Source of the DNA: Shewanella sp. UCD-KL12
GTDB lineage: Bacteria > Pseudomonadota > Gammaproteobacteria > Enterobacterales > Shewanellaceae
Length of the DNA: 46,384 bases
NCBI RefSeq assembly: GCF_001957125.1
Contig: NZ_MPHJ01000024.1
Coordinates: forward strand, 1 to 46,384
Direction: 5' to 3'
The notes beneath the pieces are model-generated. The model searched no databases and had not been told where the DNA came from. It was given only the letters and a program-made list of their open reading frames with translations. Below, piece by piece: positions 23,718 through 33,001 of this stretch; the stretch's first letter is position 1; every line of letters starts with the position of its first letter. Made by a program: the position numbers and the translations under genes.

Positions 23718-25004
23718 CTAGACTCGCTCACCCATAATGTGAGTGGCTTTTACATGACGCTCATCACCCAACATACTTAAGATGAACAGCTTTTCTGATA
23801 AGTCAGTACAGTGCTGCATTCGTCTATCCATCAAGGGAGTGGCGTGATAATCAAGTACAATAAAGTCAGCTTCTGCGCCTTTAGTGAAGTTACCTATGGT
23901 GCCTTCAAGATCCAGTGCTACCGCTCCACCTAAAGTGGCTAAATAGAAGGACTGGTAGGGGCTGAGCTTCTCAGTTCTAAGCTGCTGGGTTTTATAGCCT
24001 TCATTAAGGGTACTGAGCATTGAGAATGTGGTGCCTGCGCCAATATCAGTGCCGTAACCCACATTTACATCAAACTTTTGCGCTTGCTTAAGGTTAAATA
24101 GTCCACTGCCTAAAAACAGGTTAGAACTTGGACAAAATGCAATCGCAGATCCTGTTTCGCCTAATCGCTGACACTCGCAATCATGTAGGTGAACGCCATG
24201 GGCAAACACACTACGGCGACCTAACAGGTTGTTTTGATCGTAAACATCGAGATAGCCTTTACTGTCAGGGAATAACTCGCTGACCCAAGCAATCTCATCT
24301 TTGTTTTCACTAATATGGGTATGTAGGTATACGCTAGGGTTTTCGGCTAACAGCTGACCGGCTTTGTTCAGCTGCTCTGGAGAACATGTCGGTGCGAATC
24401 TTGGGGTGATGGCGTACTGCAAACGATCGGTTTTATGCCACTTCTCAATCAGCGCTTTACTGTCGTCGTAGCCTGTTTGGGCAGTATCTGATAAGTAATC
24501 TGGACAGTTTTGATCCATTAACACCTTGCCACAGATCATTCGTAGTTTTTTCTGCTGAGCAACGGTAAAGAAGGCATCGACAGATTGCTTATGTACTGTA
24601 CCAAACACCAATGCCGTTGTAGTACCAGCATCTAGCAACTGAGTTAAGAAAAACTCCGCCACTTTTTTACCATGCTCAAGGTCTTCAAATTGACGCTCAA
24701 AGGGAAACGTGTAATTTTCTAGCCATTCGAGCAACTGCTCACCATACGAGGCGATCATCTCTGTTTGAGGGTAATGCACATGGGTGTCGATAAACCCAGG
24801 CATGATTAAGCCGTTCTCATAATGTATCACCTCGATACATTGATCTAATGTCGGTAACAGTTCTGAGGCCTCGCCTACCTGTTCAACCAAACCATCCTTA
24901 ATGATCAATAGTCCATCTTCGAAGTGTTGGTAGCTCTCTTCTTGAGCAACTTTGGCAGGGTCAGCCAAAAAGTGCAGTAATTCGCCCCGGTATACTTTCA
25001 ACAT
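23718..25004 (-). CDS. guaD: Guanine deaminase
   Basis: This 428-residue amidohydrolase converts guanine to xanthine, feeding xanthine dehydrogenase. The metal ligands of the superfamily are present: DTHVHYPQ (H75, H77), LHTHISENKDEI, FAHGVHL, and VGYGTDIGAG with the Asp. The guanine-specific region CPSSNLFLGSGLFNL is also seen. It lies in the purine operon after allA, with a 184-nt gap in between, the largest inside the operon, so a secondary promoter is possible. AAGG lies 9 nt before the ATG. Confidence 0.95.
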   Translation of the reverse strand: MLKVYRGELLHFLADPAKVAQEESYQHFEDGLLIIKDGLVEQVGEASELLPTLDQCIEVIHYENGLIMPGFIDTHVHYPQTEMIASYGEQLLEWLENYTFPFERQFEDLEHGKKVAEFFLTQLLDAGTTTALVFGTVHKQSVDAFFTVAQQKKLRMICGKVLMDQNCPDYLSDTAQTGYDDSKALIEKWHKTDRLQYAITPRFAPTCSPEQLNKAGQLLAENPSVYLHTHISENKDEIAWVSELFPDSKGYLDVYDQNNLLGRRSVFAHGVHLHDCECQRLGETGSAIAFCPSSNLFLGSGLFNLKQAQKFDVNVGYGTDIGAGTTFSMLSTLNEGYKTQQLRTEKLSPYQSFYLATLGGAVALDLEGTIGNFTKGAEADFIVLDYHATPLMDRRMQHCTDLSEKLFILSMLGDERHVKATHIMGERV

Positions 25005-25188
25005 AATGCTTTACCTTCTTTTATCGTATTATTTAATTGTTATGTTTTACGATATTTAATTTGTTGTTCATTTCGCTTGAAACATGGCGCCAAGTTTTTA
25101 TAGGTCTAGCTTACTGCTGCTAGTTCACTGGCTGAATCTATGGCGCTAAAACGTCTTTCTTACCATGTTATATTGCTATTACAATCGG

Positions 25189-25698
25189 TTAAATTCGGCC
25201 AATTTGCAGTGTGCCATCGAGCACCAGTGCATCACAGTTATCCCCCTCACCGCCTCTATCAACCACTAAGAAGTCACTCTCATCCACTGTGGCAAGACAG
25301 AAATGATGCCAGGTCCCTTTGTGGTAGTTCACCCCTTGATCTGAAGATGCAATAAAGACTTCAATTTTTTTCACATCAAACTCACCCGCAGGGGCAACTA
25401 CTACTAAGTATGGATGATTTCCCATAGGAATGAAGGCCTGACTTCCATGTGGATGACGCTCCATCATCTTGATGGCAACGGGCTCCGCTAGAGGTTTTGA
25501 ACGGAAAATACTGATCAAGGCATGGCCACCATTATCATTCACATCAACCTTGGCTAAATCATGGTATCTATGAGTAAGGCCATCATTAATTGCAAAATTC
25601 TTTGCCTTTGAACTCGCCTCAATCACATCACCAAACTTGCGAAATGCCTCTTGTGTTAATGGCTTTGGAGTCAGTACTCGTAACGTATCAGTGATCAT
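25189..25698 (-). CDS. allA: Ureidoglycolate lyase
   Basis: This enzyme of 169 residues splits ureidoglycolate into glyoxylate and urea; it is the step that delivers glyoxylate to the BHAC and malate synthase. Family features are LTQEAFRKFGDVIEASS at the N-terminus, SIFRSKPLAEPVAIKMMERHPHGSQAFIPMGNHPYLVVVAPAG in the middle, and NYHKGTWHHFCLATVDESDFLVVDRGGEGDNC at the end. Two starts are possible: ATG at 25698 (AAGGTGG upstream) and GTG at 25707 (GGGGGAG upstream); the ATG gives the usual family N-terminus. It starts about 20 nt after uraH, so the pair is surely co-transcribed. Confidence 0.93.
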   Translation of the reverse strand: MITDTLRVLTPKPLTQEAFRKFGDVIEASSKAKNFAINDGLTHRYHDLAKVDVNDNGGHALISIFRSKPLAEPVAIKMMERHPHGSQAFIPMGNHPYLVVVAPAGEFDVKKIEVFIASSDQGVNYHKGTWHHFCLATVDESDFLVVDRGGEGDNCDALVLDGTLQIGRI

Positions 25699-25719
25699 AC
25701 TTTCCACCTTATCTCCCCC

Positions 25720-26061
25720 TTAGCTACCGCGGTAAGTCGAATAACCATATGCAGTTAATAACAGTGGGATATGGTAATGGCTGTTATCTCCATCTAGCTC
25801 AAACACAATATCGACATAAGGGTAAAACCCTTTTTCATTATTGGCGTTAAAGTAGCAACGGGTTTCAAAGTGCATACGGTACACCCCCGCATCAAGCACC
25901 TTGTCATCTGCAAGTAATCCTGCAATGCGCCCATCTGAATTTGTCACTCCAGAGGCCAGTGCTTGCCACTCAGCATCTACCTGAGCGAACAAGGTAATAG
26001 GTAACTCAGCTGCGGGCTGACCGCGTGTTGTATCAAGAACGTGCGTTGTTATTTGGCTCAT
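25720..26061 (-). CDS. uraH: 5-hydroxyisourate hydrolase (transthyretin-like)
   Basis: This 113-residue transthyretin-related enzyme opens the ring of 5-hydroxyisourate, the PuuD product, giving OHCU. It starts SQITTHVLDTTRGQPAAELPI, with the N-terminal His and Arg of the active site, has YPYVDIVFEL in the middle, and ends in the diagnostic YRGS. There is no signal peptide, so it is cytoplasmic. It lies between uraD (102 nt) and allA (about 20 nt). The ribosome site is weak, and the upstream DNA has a short repeat of ACTCATA elements. Confidence 0.95.
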   Translation of the reverse strand: MSQITTHVLDTTRGQPAAELPITLFAQVDAEWQALASGVTNSDGRIAGLLADDKVLDAGVYRMHFETRCYFNANNEKGFYPYVDIVFELDGDNSHYHIPLLLTAYGYSTYRGS

Positions 26062-26163
26062 ATTTTTTTACTCATAGTTTTTACTCATATCTAATACAAT
26101 AATCTGTCTAAAATTGTGGCATGGCCTTTTCAGACCAAGCCATTTACCAATTAGCTAATTGAA

Positions 26164-26664
26164 TTATATTAGCTTTAGCAAGCGCAGCTGGAAGATCTTA
26201 CGTTGCTCCTCAGCGGCATTGACCAATTCAGTGATCTTATCGTTAGGTAAGCGTTCAAGTAACAAAGTAAGCATCTGCTCGGCACTTTTACCCGTAGCGC
26301 AAACAATAAAAATGAAACCGAATTTTTCAAGATAGTCGGCATTTCCTTTCGCTAAATCATGCAACACCAGTTCTGACGCCTGACTGACTGAGCTTTGCTC
26401 ACCGCTTGCTAACTCTTTAGTGTTTGCGTATTTCTTTCTTAGGGTATCCACATTACCAATCTGAGGATGACCTTCAAACGCCTCCAGTAGATCGGCTTCA
26501 ACAAGACCTCTCCAGGCAGTGTCTGCCTGAGAAGCTAATGCTCGGCCATCAGAAAAAGGTCTTGCTGCAACCATAGATTTAACCCATGTTGACGCGGTGC
26601 AGCACTGCATAAACGCATGGGTGGCCTTATCAGCTGATACACTGTTTAACTCTTCTAAATTCAT
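26164..26664 (-). CDS. uraD: OHCU decarboxylase
   Basis: This 166-residue enzyme decarboxylates 2-oxo-4-hydroxy-4-carboxy-5-ureidoimidazoline to (S)-allantoin. Family landmarks are ARPFSDGRAL near residue 35, FEGHPQIGNVDTLRKKY with the active-site His, ASGEQSSVSQAS, and FGFIFIVCATGKSAEQMLTLLLERLPN. It is co-directional in the purine operon, 57 nt after allB. With uraH and puuD it completes urate to allantoin. Confidence 0.95.
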   Translation of the reverse strand: MNLEELNSVSADKATHAFMQCCTASTWVKSMVAARPFSDGRALASQADTAWRGLVEADLLEAFEGHPQIGNVDTLRKKYANTKELASGEQSSVSQASELVLHDLAKGNADYLEKFGFIFIVCATGKSAEQMLTLLLERLPNDKITELVNAAEEQRKIFQLRLLKLI

Positions 26665-26721
26665 TTCAACACCACTATCCTTTGTGTTTTCTAATAATCA
26701 AATTACTGCTTTATCTTAATT

Positions 26722-28101
26722 TTAAAGCTTGCCCTTGAGCAGTGGTCTGCCAACAGGCTCGTCGATAAACTGATCATGCTGATAAACATGATTACCACGT
26801 ACAAAGGTATGCTGTACCTCTCCGGTCACAGTTCGGCCTGCGTAGGGGGTAATATTATGGCGGTGCTTAATCATTTCGTTGGTTATGGTGTAACGCTTAA
26901 AGGGGTCAAACACTAAGAAGTCGGCATGTAAGCCTACTGCTATCTGACCTTTTACACTGTCTAGTCCAGCGAACTTAGCCGTTTCATTACTCATCAAGCG
27001 AGCGATATCAACCAAGTCAAAGCCTCGCTCTTTCGCTTCCGTCCAAATCAGCGGTAAACCAAACTGCAGTGCTGAAATTCCGCCCCAAGCTTTTTCAATA
27101 TCACCGGTATCAATATGCTTCAGCTCTGGCGTGCATGGTGAGTGATCTGAAACAATGAAATCTAACCGACCATCGGTTATCGCTTGCCATAGCTGCTCGC
27201 GGTTACTGTTTTCACGAATAGGCGGACAGCACTTAAACAAGGTTTTGCCATCTGGAATATTTTCAGATGCAATGGTTAGATAATGCGGACATGTTTCAGC
27301 GGTAAATCGCAAACCTTCGTTTTTAGCGCTGGCAATCGTCTCTAGCGCTTCATCAGAGGAGAGATGCACGATATGCACTTTACAATTATCCCCCTTCTCC
27401 TTGGACTCACGAGCCAACTCGACCATAAGAGAGATCGCATTGTTCTCCCAGCTCTTAGGACGAGAGGCTAAAAAGCTACTGTATTTCTCGTTGATCACAG
27501 GGTCATTAAACCCGCCACAATCTAATTCCGCATGGATAAGATAAGGCACATCATGCTTAGCTAAAATAGGCATCGCGAGGCGAATATCCTGAGCTTCAAC
27601 ATTCGGAAACTCTTCGATACCTGAGTCAATCAAAAACGACTTAACCCCTAATACACCAGCATTGAGCAAGTCATCTAACTCGGCAATGTTTTGTGGGATA
27701 ACGCCGCCCCAAAAACCACAGTCGACCCAAAGTTTGTCATCAACGGCATTAAGCTTCTCTTCAAAAGCTGCCTTTGTGGTTGTAACCGGAATACAGTTAA
27801 GCGGCATATCAACCAGCGCCGTGATCCCGCCAGCAGCTGCAGCTTGTGTTGCGGTATTAAACCCCTCCCACTCTGTACGGCCTGGCTCGTTAATATGCAC
27901 ATGAGAGTCGACTAAGCCCGGCATAATCACCTGCTCACCGAAATCAGTCACATCACAGCTTAATTGCGTGCCGTAAGGGTGAATGGCATGAATAAGCTCA
28001 CCTTTTATCTCCACACAAGCAGCAATCATATGGCTTGCGCCACTGCTATCTTGACTCTTGCTTAAAATCACGTTTTGGCTTTGTATAGCAAAATGAGGCA
28101 C
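26722..28101 (-). CDS. allB: Allantoinase
   Basis: This 459-residue cyclic amidohydrolase opens allantoin to allantoate. The binuclear metal site is intact: VDSHVHINEPGR (H67, H69), the carboxylated lysine K154 in LGVKSFLIDSG, H190 (YLIHAELD), IVHLSS and SDHSPC. FDPFKRYTITNEMIKHRHNITPYAGR in the C-terminal part is typical of AllB-type allantoinase as against dihydropyrimidinase. It starts at GTG, with AGGAG 6 nt upstream. The next enzyme, allantoate amidohydrolase or allantoicase, is not encoded in the window. Confidence 0.95.
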   Translation of the reverse strand: MPHFAIQSQNVILSKSQDSSGASHMIAACVEIKGELIHAIHPYGTQLSCDVTDFGEQVIMPGLVDSHVHINEPGRTEWEGFNTATQAAAAGGITALVDMPLNCIPVTTTKAAFEEKLNAVDDKLWVDCGFWGGVIPQNIAELDDLLNAGVLGVKSFLIDSGIEEFPNVEAQDIRLAMPILAKHDVPYLIHAELDCGGFNDPVINEKYSSFLASRPKSWENNAISLMVELARESKEKGDNCKVHIVHLSSDEALETIASAKNEGLRFTAETCPHYLTIASENIPDGKTLFKCCPPIRENSNREQLWQAITDGRLDFIVSDHSPCTPELKHIDTGDIEKAWGGISALQFGLPLIWTEAKERGFDLVDIARLMSNETAKFAGLDSVKGQIAVGLHADFLVFDPFKRYTITNEMIKHRHNITPYAGRTVTGEVQHTFVRGNHVYQHDQFIDEPVGRPLLKGKL

Positions 28102-28137
28102 TTGAGACTCCTATTTAGACTCTTTTATCTATTTTTG

Positions 28138-29007
28138 TTATGCGTCTACGCTAAGTAACTGCTTTAATTCTTTCCAATTCACACCCTGCTGCGAACCTGG
28201 GCGGGTTTTGGTGACTGCCACTTGCTGGCTTTGTTCTGTTTGGTACATATTGATTATCTGTGCTGACACAGAGACAGCGACCTCCATAGGCAGTTTTCCG
28301 CCTACCTGCTCAAGACCGATTGGGCAGCTCATTCGCTCAACCAAGCTTGGGTCAACCTCTCTGTGTTTGTAGCGTTGCACAAAACGGCGTCGCTTGGTGT
28401 CTGATGCGATAAGACCTAGGTATTTAAAGTCTTCACGTTTAAGAATCGCATGAGAGATCTCAAAATCCATCTGATGGTTATGGGTCATCACTACAAAGTA
28501 GCTGTTTGCAGGCATAGTGCTAACCTCGAACTCAGGCTCTTCGCTCACCACCTTAGTCACATTGTGATAGCTATCAATATTACTAGGAAACTGCTCTTCA
28601 CGGCTATCGACCCAAGTTACGTGACATGGAAGATCAGCTAAGATAGGCACTAGCGCCTTACCCACATGACCTGCGCCAAACAGCATGATATTAACCCCCA
28701 CTGCGGCGAAGCACTCAAAGAGCACACTGGCATTGCCACCACAGCACTGACCTAAGTTAGTGGCAAGCTGAAAGTGCTCTAAGTGTTGGCCACTTTCGCC
28801 TTTGAGCAACATGGCGCGCGCGTGTTTAATTGTTTTATGCTCTAGATGACCACCGCCTATCGTGTCAAAAATATCGCCATGGCTTATCACCATTTTAGTG
28901 CCGCTATTTCTTGGCGTTGAACCGGAGACACCTACCAATGTCACTAAGACATAGGCCCTACCTTGCTGACTTAATTGATTAGCAGCGCTACTCCAGTTCA
29001 TCGTCAT
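28138..29007 (-). CDS. xdhC: Xanthine dehydrogenase accessory protein XdhC
   Basis: This 289-residue chaperone binds and sulfurates the molybdenum cofactor for insertion into XdhB. It has the N-terminal XdhC/CoxI region (VTLVGVSGSTPRNSGTKMVIS, then IGGGHLEHKTIKHARAML and LGQCCGGNASVLFECF) and the C-terminal Rossmann half (MLFGAGHVGKALVPIL, then SYFVVMTHNHQMDFEIS). The CCGG is the conserved Cys region. It lies 63 nt after xdhB, with AGGAAAG before the ATG. Confidence 0.95.
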   Translation of the reverse strand: MTMNWSSAANQLSQQGRAYVLVTLVGVSGSTPRNSGTKMVISHGDIFDTIGGGHLEHKTIKHARAMLLKGESGQHLEHFQLATNLGQCCGGNASVLFECFAAVGVNIMLFGAGHVGKALVPILADLPCHVTWVDSREEQFPSNIDSYHNVTKVVSEEPEFEVSTMPANSYFVVMTHNHQMDFEISHAILKREDFKYLGLIASDTKRRRFVQRYKHREVDPSLVERMSCPIGLEQVGGKLPMEVAVSVSAQIINMYQTEQSQQVAVTKTRPGSQQGVNWKELKQLLSVDA

Positions 29008-29069
29008 ACTACTTTCCTCTATTGACTTGATAGTTAGCCTTAATGGCTGATTGTCTAGATATAAATTAA

Positions 29070-31436
29070 TTAACTCGCACTTTTTGCATTTTCCTTCATC
29101 GCTTCTACAGCCCAGAGCACACGTTCAGGTGTTGCGGGCGTATCAAGCTCAGGGCTAAATGTTCCCTCACAGACACTTGAAATTGCATCCCTCAGTGCTG
29201 ACCAAACTGACATCCCCAACATAAATGGTGGCTCACCGACCGCTTTTGAGTTGTAGATGGTTTGTTCACGGTTTGGATCGTCTGGGACTAGATGCACACG
29301 AAAATCTGTTGGCGCATCACTGATTGCCGGGATTTTATAAGTCGCTGGGTTATTGGAGAGCAGTCTGCCCTGATCATTCCAAACAAGCTCTTCGGTGGTT
29401 AACCAGCCCATACCTTGAATAAAGGCACCTTCAATTTGACCGATATCGATAGCAGGGTTAAGTGAATGACCAACATCATGCAAGATATCTGCACGCAGTA
29501 ATCGGTATTCGCCAGTTAACGTATCGATGAGCACCTCTGAAACCGCGGCGCCAGTTGAATAGTAGAAGAAAGGTCGACCTTTACCTGATTGGCGATCGAA
29601 ATGGATTTTAGGTGTTTTATAAAAGCCGGTAGCAGAGAGTGACACCCGGCCCATATAAGCTTGCTGCACAAATTCAGCAAAGCTAAATGACTCGCTGCCT
29701 ACTTGTACTTGGCTATCACTGAAAATCACTTCATCGGCTTTAACACTGTACTGTTCACAAGCGAAATCGATTAAACGTTGCTTGATAATTTTGGCGGCAG
29801 CTTGCGCGGCCTTACCATTTAGATCGGTACCCGATGATGCAGCAGTGGGCGAAGTGTTTGGCACCTTGTCCGTTCTGGTCGCAGAAACCCCTACGGTATC
29901 AACATCTACCTGAAACTCTTCAGCGACAATTTGTGCAACCTTAGTAAATAACCCTTGGCCCATCTCTGTGCCACCATGGTTAAGATGTATGGTGCCATCG
30001 GTATAAACATGAACTAACGCACCAGCTTGATTCAAATGCTGAACGGTAAAGGAGATCCCAAACTTAACCGGAGTTAAGGCTATGCCCTTTTTCAGCACAG
30101 TATTTTCGCGGTTAAACATCTCTATGCTTTCACGGCGTACTCGGTAATCAGCACTTTGCTCTAGTGAAGCAATTAGCTCAGGTAACTTATTATGTTCAAC
30201 TTTTTGGTGGTAGTGGGTCTCGTTACGCTCATCTTTGCCGTACAGATTCACTTTACGGATCTCAAGTGGATCTTTCCCCAAGTGGCGAGCAATATCATCC
30301 ATCACCATCTCAATGGTCATCATGCCCTGTGGGCCACCAAATCCGCGATATGCAGTGTGAGAAACCGTATTTAATTTGCAACGATTACCCGTCACCGTCG
30401 CTTGATCTAAGAAGTAAGCGTTGTCTGAATGGAACATGGCTCTATCGACAATGGCATCTGACAGATCTGGCGAGTAGCCACAGTTACCATTTACATTAAT
30501 ATTGATACCTTTGATCTGGCCTGAGCTGTCAAAACCGACGGTATAATCATTCTCGAAAGGATGACGCTTACCTGTCATGCACATGTCATCACTGCGATTG
30601 AGTTTAAGTTTGACTGGTCGCTTAGCTTTATGGGCAAGCAAGGCTGCAATACACGCCCACGGCGCAGCTTGTGTCTCTTTACCACCAAAACCACCACCCA
30701 TTCGGCGCGTATCAACAATGACTTTATTCAGTGGAATGTCTAACACTTCAGCCACAAGCTTTTGCACTTCACTTGGGTGCTGTGATGATGAGAACACCAC
30801 CATGCCCCCCTCTTCAGTAGGCTCTACAGAAGATATTTGACCTTCTAGATAAAAATGTTCCTGACCGCCAACACTGATCTCACCAGAAAGCTGATGCTCT
30901 GCACTCGCAATGGCACTTTCAGAATCTCCACGCTGCATGGTATATGGAGGACGAACAAAACTCTGCTTAGCTAACGCATCTTTAACGCTCAATACAGCTT
31001 CAAGTTCTTCATACTCAATTTTGGCCAATTTCGTGGCGCGATTCGCCAAGTCATGACTTGTTGCTGCAACCGCAAAAATGGGTTGCCCTATATACTCAAC
31101 CTTACCTATTGCCAGTACAGGATCGCCTGGAAATACAGGTCCGATATCGGTATGTCCTGGTACGTTATCGACAGTAATAACCGCGATAACACCTTCAGCA
31201 GCTTTTACGGCTGACAGATCAATACTTTTAATATTGGCATGGGCCACAGTGCTTTGGCCGACAGCCGCATGCAACTGGCCTCTTAGCTCTGGCTTATCAT
31301 CAATATATACAGCGTCACCACTGACATGTTTTTCTGCACTTTCATGTTTTTTACTACGGCCTACGCCGCCTAGACCCACGCTGCTTAGACTGGTATCGCC
31401 TAAATTGGCTTTATTGATTTCGATAAGACTACGCAT
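29070..31436 (-). CDS. xdhB: Xanthine dehydrogenase, molybdopterin subunit
   Basis: This 788-residue large subunit converts hypoxanthine and xanthine to urate. Molybdenum-site motifs are in place: RRMGGGFGGKE, TAYRGFGGPQGM, HGGTEMGQGLFTK, and the catalytic-Glu stretch AVGEPPFMLGMS near the C-terminus. The usual N-terminal a/b domain is present (SAEKHVSGDAVYIDD). The start is put at ATG 31436, where the codons overlap the end of xdhA by 8 nt. The frame extends to a TTG at 31457, but this overlap arrangement is typical of coupled translation. Confidence 0.96.
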   Translation of the reverse strand: MRSLIEINKANLGDTSLSSVGLGGVGRSKKHESAEKHVSGDAVYIDDKPELRGQLHAAVGQSTVAHANIKSIDLSAVKAAEGVIAVITVDNVPGHTDIGPVFPGDPVLAIGKVEYIGQPIFAVAATSHDLANRATKLAKIEYEELEAVLSVKDALAKQSFVRPPYTMQRGDSESAIASAEHQLSGEISVGGQEHFYLEGQISSVEPTEEGGMVVFSSSQHPSEVQKLVAEVLDIPLNKVIVDTRRMGGGFGGKETQAAPWACIAALLAHKAKRPVKLKLNRSDDMCMTGKRHPFENDYTVGFDSSGQIKGININVNGNCGYSPDLSDAIVDRAMFHSDNAYFLDQATVTGNRCKLNTVSHTAYRGFGGPQGMMTIEMVMDDIARHLGKDPLEIRKVNLYGKDERNETHYHQKVEHNKLPELIASLEQSADYRVRRESIEMFNRENTVLKKGIALTPVKFGISFTVQHLNQAGALVHVYTDGTIHLNHGGTEMGQGLFTKVAQIVAEEFQVDVDTVGVSATRTDKVPNTSPTAASSGTDLNGKAAQAAAKIIKQRLIDFACEQYSVKADEVIFSDSQVQVGSESFSFAEFVQQAYMGRVSLSATGFYKTPKIHFDRQSGKGRPFFYYSTGAAVSEVLIDTLTGEYRLLRADILHDVGHSLNPAIDIGQIEGAFIQGMGWLTTEELVWNDQGRLLSNNPATYKIPAISDAPTDFRVHLVPDDPNREQTIYNSKAVGEPPFMLGMSVWSALRDAISSVCEGTFSPELDTPATPERVLWAVEAMKENAKSAS

Positions 31437-32886
31437 AGTTAACCACCCGTGTTTCAATAGTTCGGTTTTGCAATTCTAGATAACATTTCTGCATTAAATT
31501 CTGCGTAACTTTCATTCGATATTTGTCTGAGGCGCGAACATCTGACATGGGCTGAAAATCTAGTGTTAATGCTTGCTGAGCTGCAGTTATATTTGTTTGA
31601 ATAAAAGGTTTATTCAGTAAAGCGGCTTCGCAATGCTTAGCACGCATTGGGATCCCCGCCATTCCCCCAAAGGCAATGCGTAAATCAGTCACAACATTGT
31701 CTTTAAGCTCAATAAAGAAAGCGCCGAGTACTGCCGATATATCATCGTCTAAGCGTTTTGAGATCTTGTATAATTTTAGGAATTGACCAGGCTTGGCCTT
31801 TGGTATGGTGAAATTTCTAATAAATTCAGACTCTTTTAGTACGGTTTTCTTGTACGCGACAAAAAAGTCTTCTACCGCAATCTTGCGCTTCACATCACCG
31901 CGTTGCAGTGTCATCTGTGCGCCAAGTGCAATAAGTGCTGGTGGCATATCACCAATAGGTGAAGCATTACCTACGTTACCACCTAAAGTCCCGTTGTTTC
32001 GAACCTGTCTTGAGCCAATGCGCTCAATCATCTCCCCTAGCTCATGATATTCATCATGTAACATGGGCGTAAATTCGTTATAAGGCACAGCTGAGCCAAT
32101 CACAAACTGCTTGCTGTTGTTTTCAATGACCCTGAGCTCATCAACATCACCTAAATAGACTAAATCATCTATGGTGTTTAAATGCTGTGTGACTGATAGC
32201 GCTAAATCTGTGCCACCAGCCACTAATGTTGCGCTAGGTTTATCAAGTAATTTAGCCGCGAGTTCAGACACATTCTTAGGTGCAAAATAACTATGCTTAT
32301 CATCAGCTAGCGTGGCTGCTGGTAATGATTTAAATTCATTAAGTTGTAAAACGGTTTGTTGGTAATGCTGCGCAAATGAATCAGGCTCTGCATGCTCGCT
32401 GGACTCCATAGCGGCATCGATGATTGAACGGTAGCCAGTACAACGACATAGATTACCTGCAAGTGCCTCAACCACTTCAGCTCTACTTGGTTGGCGATTT
32501 GCTTTATGTAGCGCAAACGATGACATCACAAAACCTGGTGTACAGAAACCGCATTGTGAAGCGTGGTTATCAACAATTGATTGTTGGACATGATGCAATT
32601 TAGCACCATCTTTTAGATCTTCTACAGTGATAAGTTGCTTACCATGTAAGCTACCAACAAAACTGATGCAGGAGTTTATTGATTTATAATCAAGTTCTTG
32701 ATTATTTGAGGCTAATTCAGCAACAACCACAGTACAAGCACCGCAGTCACCAGAACAACACCCCTCCTTGGTGCCAGTATTAAATTGCTTTTCGCGTAGG
32801 TACTGTAAGACCGTCAAATTCGGATCTATCTTTTCTAATGTCACTACATCGTTATTTAATAGGAAACGAACTGTACTCATAGTCAT
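31429..32886 (-). CDS. xdhA: Xanthine dehydrogenase, FeS/FAD subunit
   Basis: This 485-residue small subunit carries two [2Fe-2S] clusters and FAD. The N-terminal ferredoxin-like cluster uses C43, C48, C51 (CCSGDCGAC) and C73. The second uses C112, C115, C147 and C149 (QCGFCTPG and LCRC). The FAD domain follows, with LVAGGTDLALSV, GTLGGNVGNASPIGDMPPAL and IAFGGMAGIPMRA. The open frame reaches 32970, but ATG 32886 follows GGAACA and gives the normal N-terminus. It is the first gene of the purine operon; an operator-like 17-mer lies 75 nt upstream. Confidence 0.96.
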   Translation of the reverse strand: MTMSTVRFLLNNDVVTLEKIDPNLTVLQYLREKQFNTGTKEGCCSGDCGACTVVVAELASNNQELDYKSINSCISFVGSLHGKQLITVEDLKDGAKLHHVQQSIVDNHASQCGFCTPGFVMSSFALHKANRQPSRAEVVEALAGNLCRCTGYRSIIDAAMESSEHAEPDSFAQHYQQTVLQLNEFKSLPAATLADDKHSYFAPKNVSELAAKLLDKPSATLVAGGTDLALSVTQHLNTIDDLVYLGDVDELRVIENNSKQFVIGSAVPYNEFTPMLHDEYHELGEMIERIGSRQVRNNGTLGGNVGNASPIGDMPPALIALGAQMTLQRGDVKRKIAVEDFFVAYKKTVLKESEFIRNFTIPKAKPGQFLKLYKISKRLDDDISAVLGAFFIELKDNVVTDLRIAFGGMAGIPMRAKHCEAALLNKPFIQTNITAAQQALTLDFQPMSDVRASDKYRMKVTQNLMQKCYLELQNRTIETRVVNYA

Positions 32887-32960
32887 AATTTGTTCCGTGT
32901 TTAATCTTGTAAATTGGTATGTGCTGAAATTCACTAAATTAGGTATAGCAGAACGAAAAA

Positions 32961-32977
32961 CCTGACACAAGTGTCAA
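32961..32977 (-). promoter_or_regulatory. Operator-like 17-mer facing xdhA (site C)
   Basis: On the minus strand this reads TTGACACTTGTGTCAGG, one base different from the copy at the bhcA promoter (3279-3295). The first 16 bases form a dyad with one mismatched outer pair. TTGACA or the overlapping TTGTGT could be a -35; TATACC at 32947-32942 lies 17 nt after TTGTGT. Binding here should therefore govern the whole purine operon. Confidence 0.7.
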
Positions 32978-33001
32978 TTTTACATGAGCGCTACATTTAA
33001 A

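Noticed and set aside
31078..31479. 133-residue open frame opposite the xdhB/xdhA junction
   Set aside because: Antisense shadow across a clear gene overlap; low-complexity sequence.
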